7,907 bases of DNA from Anaerolineae bacterium (GTDB lineage Bacteria; Chloroflexota; Anaerolineae; Anaerolineales; Anaerolineaceae): contig JACRAG010000105.1 in assembly GCA_016213455.1 (NCBI GenBank), forward strand, positions 1 to 7,907. Reading direction: 5' to 3'. Every line of letters starts with the position of its first letter. Positions within the stretch are counted from its first letter, which is position 1. Under the pieces are notes generated by a model. The model saw nothing but the letters and a program-made list of their open reading frames with translations. It did not search any database and had not been told where the DNA came from. This document shows positions 6,493 to 7,907 of the stretch, piece after piece. A program made the translations under genes and the position numbers.

Positions 6493-7907
6493 TGAAAATG
6501 AACGCTCGGCCGGATCCTGATCAACTGCTGGATAAGCTGCAGGCGGAAAATCAACGGCAAAAGCTGGGAAAATTGAAAATTTTCCTGGGTTATGCTGCCG
6601 GGGTTGGGAAGACATTTGCCATGCTCGAAGCCGCCCACCAGCGTTTGGGCCAGGCGGTGGATGTTGTGGTAGGCTATGTCGAAGTCCATGGTCGAAAAGA
6701 AACCGAATCGTTGCTGGTTGGTTTGGAGATCATTCCACGCTGCCTGGTGGACTATCATGGAAGAAGCCTGGCAGAAATGGACCTGGATGCGGTGCTTCGA
6801 CGCAAGCCACAACTGGTTTTGGTGGATGAATTGGCCCATTCCAATGCGCCGGGCTCACGGCATGTCAGGCGGTATCAGGATGTGGAAGAGCTGCTCTTGG
6901 CTGGAATCGACGTGTACACGACGGTGAACATTCAGCACTTTGAGAGCTTGAATGATGTCGTGTATCAAATCACGGGTGTGAAAGTAAGGGAGACGGTTCC
7001 GGATCGCATCATCGATGAAGCTGCCGAAATTGAGGTCATCGATTTACCTCCCGACGAACTCATTCAACGGCTGCGTGAAGGCAAGGTGTATGTGCCTGAG
7101 CAGGCCAGCCGGGCGATTGCCAAGTTCTTCCGAAAAGGGAACCTGACCGCGCTGCGGGAAATCAGCCTGCGCCGCGCCGCCGAACGGGTGGATGACCAAA
7201 TGCGTACTTACATGCAAGCAGAGTCGATTTCCGGACCCTGGCCGGCGGGAGATCGTATCCTCGTTTGTCTGAGCTCGCATCCCCTGGGCGAGCGCCTGGT
7301 GCGTGTGGGACGCAGGTTGGCTGATGACCTCAACGCGGAATGGATCGTCGCGTTTGTCGAGACGCCCGGCCATATGCATATGCCTGCGGATAACCGGGAG
7401 AGAATTGCACGCAACCTGAATATGGCGGAGCAGATGGGTGCGAGAGTGGAGCATATGTCAGGCGCTTCGGTGCCTGAGACGATTCTTGAGTTTGCACGGC
7501 GAAACAATATCACGAAGATTGTCGCCGGGAAACCGTTGCGGCCGTTATGGTATGAACTGCTGCGCGGAGGATCGGTGGTTGACCAGCTAATCCGGGAAAG
7601 CGGCAGGATCGATGTTTATGTGGTGAGTGAAGAGGCTGGCAAGCCGGTTGATATCGCCATGCCTAACCGAAAACCGCGCATGCGGTGGGATCGCTATTTG
7701 TGGAGTATTTCATTGGTTGGGGTGGCTGCTATCATTAATTTAGGGGTTTATCGAAATTTTGCACCGACCAACCTGGTGATGATCTTTCTGGCTGCCGTGA
7801 TTGTTTCGGCGGTATGGCTTGGTCGGGGGCCGTCCATCATGGCGGCATTGTTGAGTGTGCTTCTCTTTGATTTTCTTTTTGTTCCACCCCGTTTCAGTTT
7901 CGCCGTC
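6492..7907 (+). CDS. kdpD: KdpD, K+-responsive sensor histidine kinase, N-terminal part (3' end outside window)
   Basis: This is the first 472 codons of the sensor kinase that activates the KdpE regulator under K+ limitation or osmotic stress. The frame is open to the right edge. Residues 20-240 or so form the KdpD sensor domain with the Walker A motif GYAAGVGKT (33-41), the Walker B-like LVLVDELAHSNAPGSRH (108-124) and GIDVYTTVNIQHFESLND (138-155). A universal-stress-protein domain runs from about 253 to 380 (RILVCLSS at its start, KIVAGKPLRPLW near 342-353). The DUF4118 membrane domain begins near 403. Three hydrophobic segments are visible (about 403-420, 426-443 and 447-463), followed by FVPPRFSFAV, a typical loop before the fourth helix. 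The histidine kinase core is missing only because the window ends. The ATG shares one base with the kdpC TAA and has no clear ribosome site, so translation is probably coupled. ATG 6498 is an alternative start. Confidence 0.96.
   Translation, partial: MKMNARPDPDQLLDKLQAENQRQKLGKLKIFLGYAAGVGKTFAMLEAAHQRLGQAVDVVVGYVEVHGRKETESLLVGLEIIPRCLVDYHGRSLAEMDLDAVLRRKPQLVLVDELAHSNAPGSRHVRRYQDVEELLLAGIDVYTTVNIQHFESLNDVVYQITGVKVRETVPDRIIDEAAEIEVIDLPPDELIQRLREGKVYVPEQASRAIAKFFRKGNLTALREISLRRAAERVDDQMRTYMQAESISGPWPAGDRILVCLSSHPLGERLVRVGRRLADDLNAEWIVAFVETPGHMHMPADNRERIARNLNMAEQMGARVEHMSGASVPETILEFARRNNITKIVAGKPLRPLWYELLRGGSVVDQLIRESGRIDVYVVSEEAGKPVDIAMPNRKPRMRWDRYLWSISLVGVAAIINLGVYRNFAPTNLVMIFLAAVIVSAVWLGRGPSIMAALLSVLLFDFLFVPPRFSFAV

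Noticed and set aside
1..7907. tRNA or rRNA genes, CRISPR array, insertion sequence, integrase or attachment site
   Set aside because: No such structures, transposase-like frames or long repeats were seen. The window is explained by two operons on one strand.

Overview
The window is a tightly packed, all-plus-strand stretch from a bacterial chromosome of moderate G+C. Its main content is a high-affinity potassium uptake operon (kdp). The gene order, the protein style and the flanking NapH-like ferredoxin gene suggest an Anaerolineae-type member of the Chloroflexota. This placement is an impression from sequence style, not a computed one.

Layout. Bases 2-487 hold the 3' end of a membrane 4Fe-4S (NapH/NosR-like) protein. 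It is followed one base later by a 257-residue anchored extracytoplasmic protein with two copies of a small repeat (489-1262). A strong intrinsic terminator (1288-1335) closes this unit. A gene-free regulatory stretch follows (1336-1549). It carries two hairpins that share identical stem arms, a CTTAAC direct repeat with 11-bp periodicity, and an extended -10 promoter. The kdp operon then runs to the right edge: a 29-residue hydrophobic micro-ORF (1550-1639), kdpF, kdpA, kdpB, an unrecognised small membrane protein gene (5577-5930), kdpC and the 5' two-thirds or so of kdpD, which is cut by the window end. The kdpE response regulator gene is not visible and may lie beyond the right edge.

How the genes work together. 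KdpA is the K+-selective channel-like subunit, KdpB the P-type ATPase, KdpC the single-span accessory subunit, and KdpF a lipid-like stabilising peptide. Together they form the KdpFABC pump in the cytoplasmic membrane. KdpD is the sensor kinase that normally phosphorylates KdpE to switch the operon on when K+ is scarce. The genes overlap or abut (ATGA, TAATG and TGAATG junctions, and a 17-nt overlap into kdpC), so translational coupling is likely.

The less ordinary parts are the two extra small membrane proteins in the operon (one before kdpF, one between kdpB and kdpC), the structured promoter region, and the uncharacterised repeat protein paired with the ferredoxin-like membrane protein.
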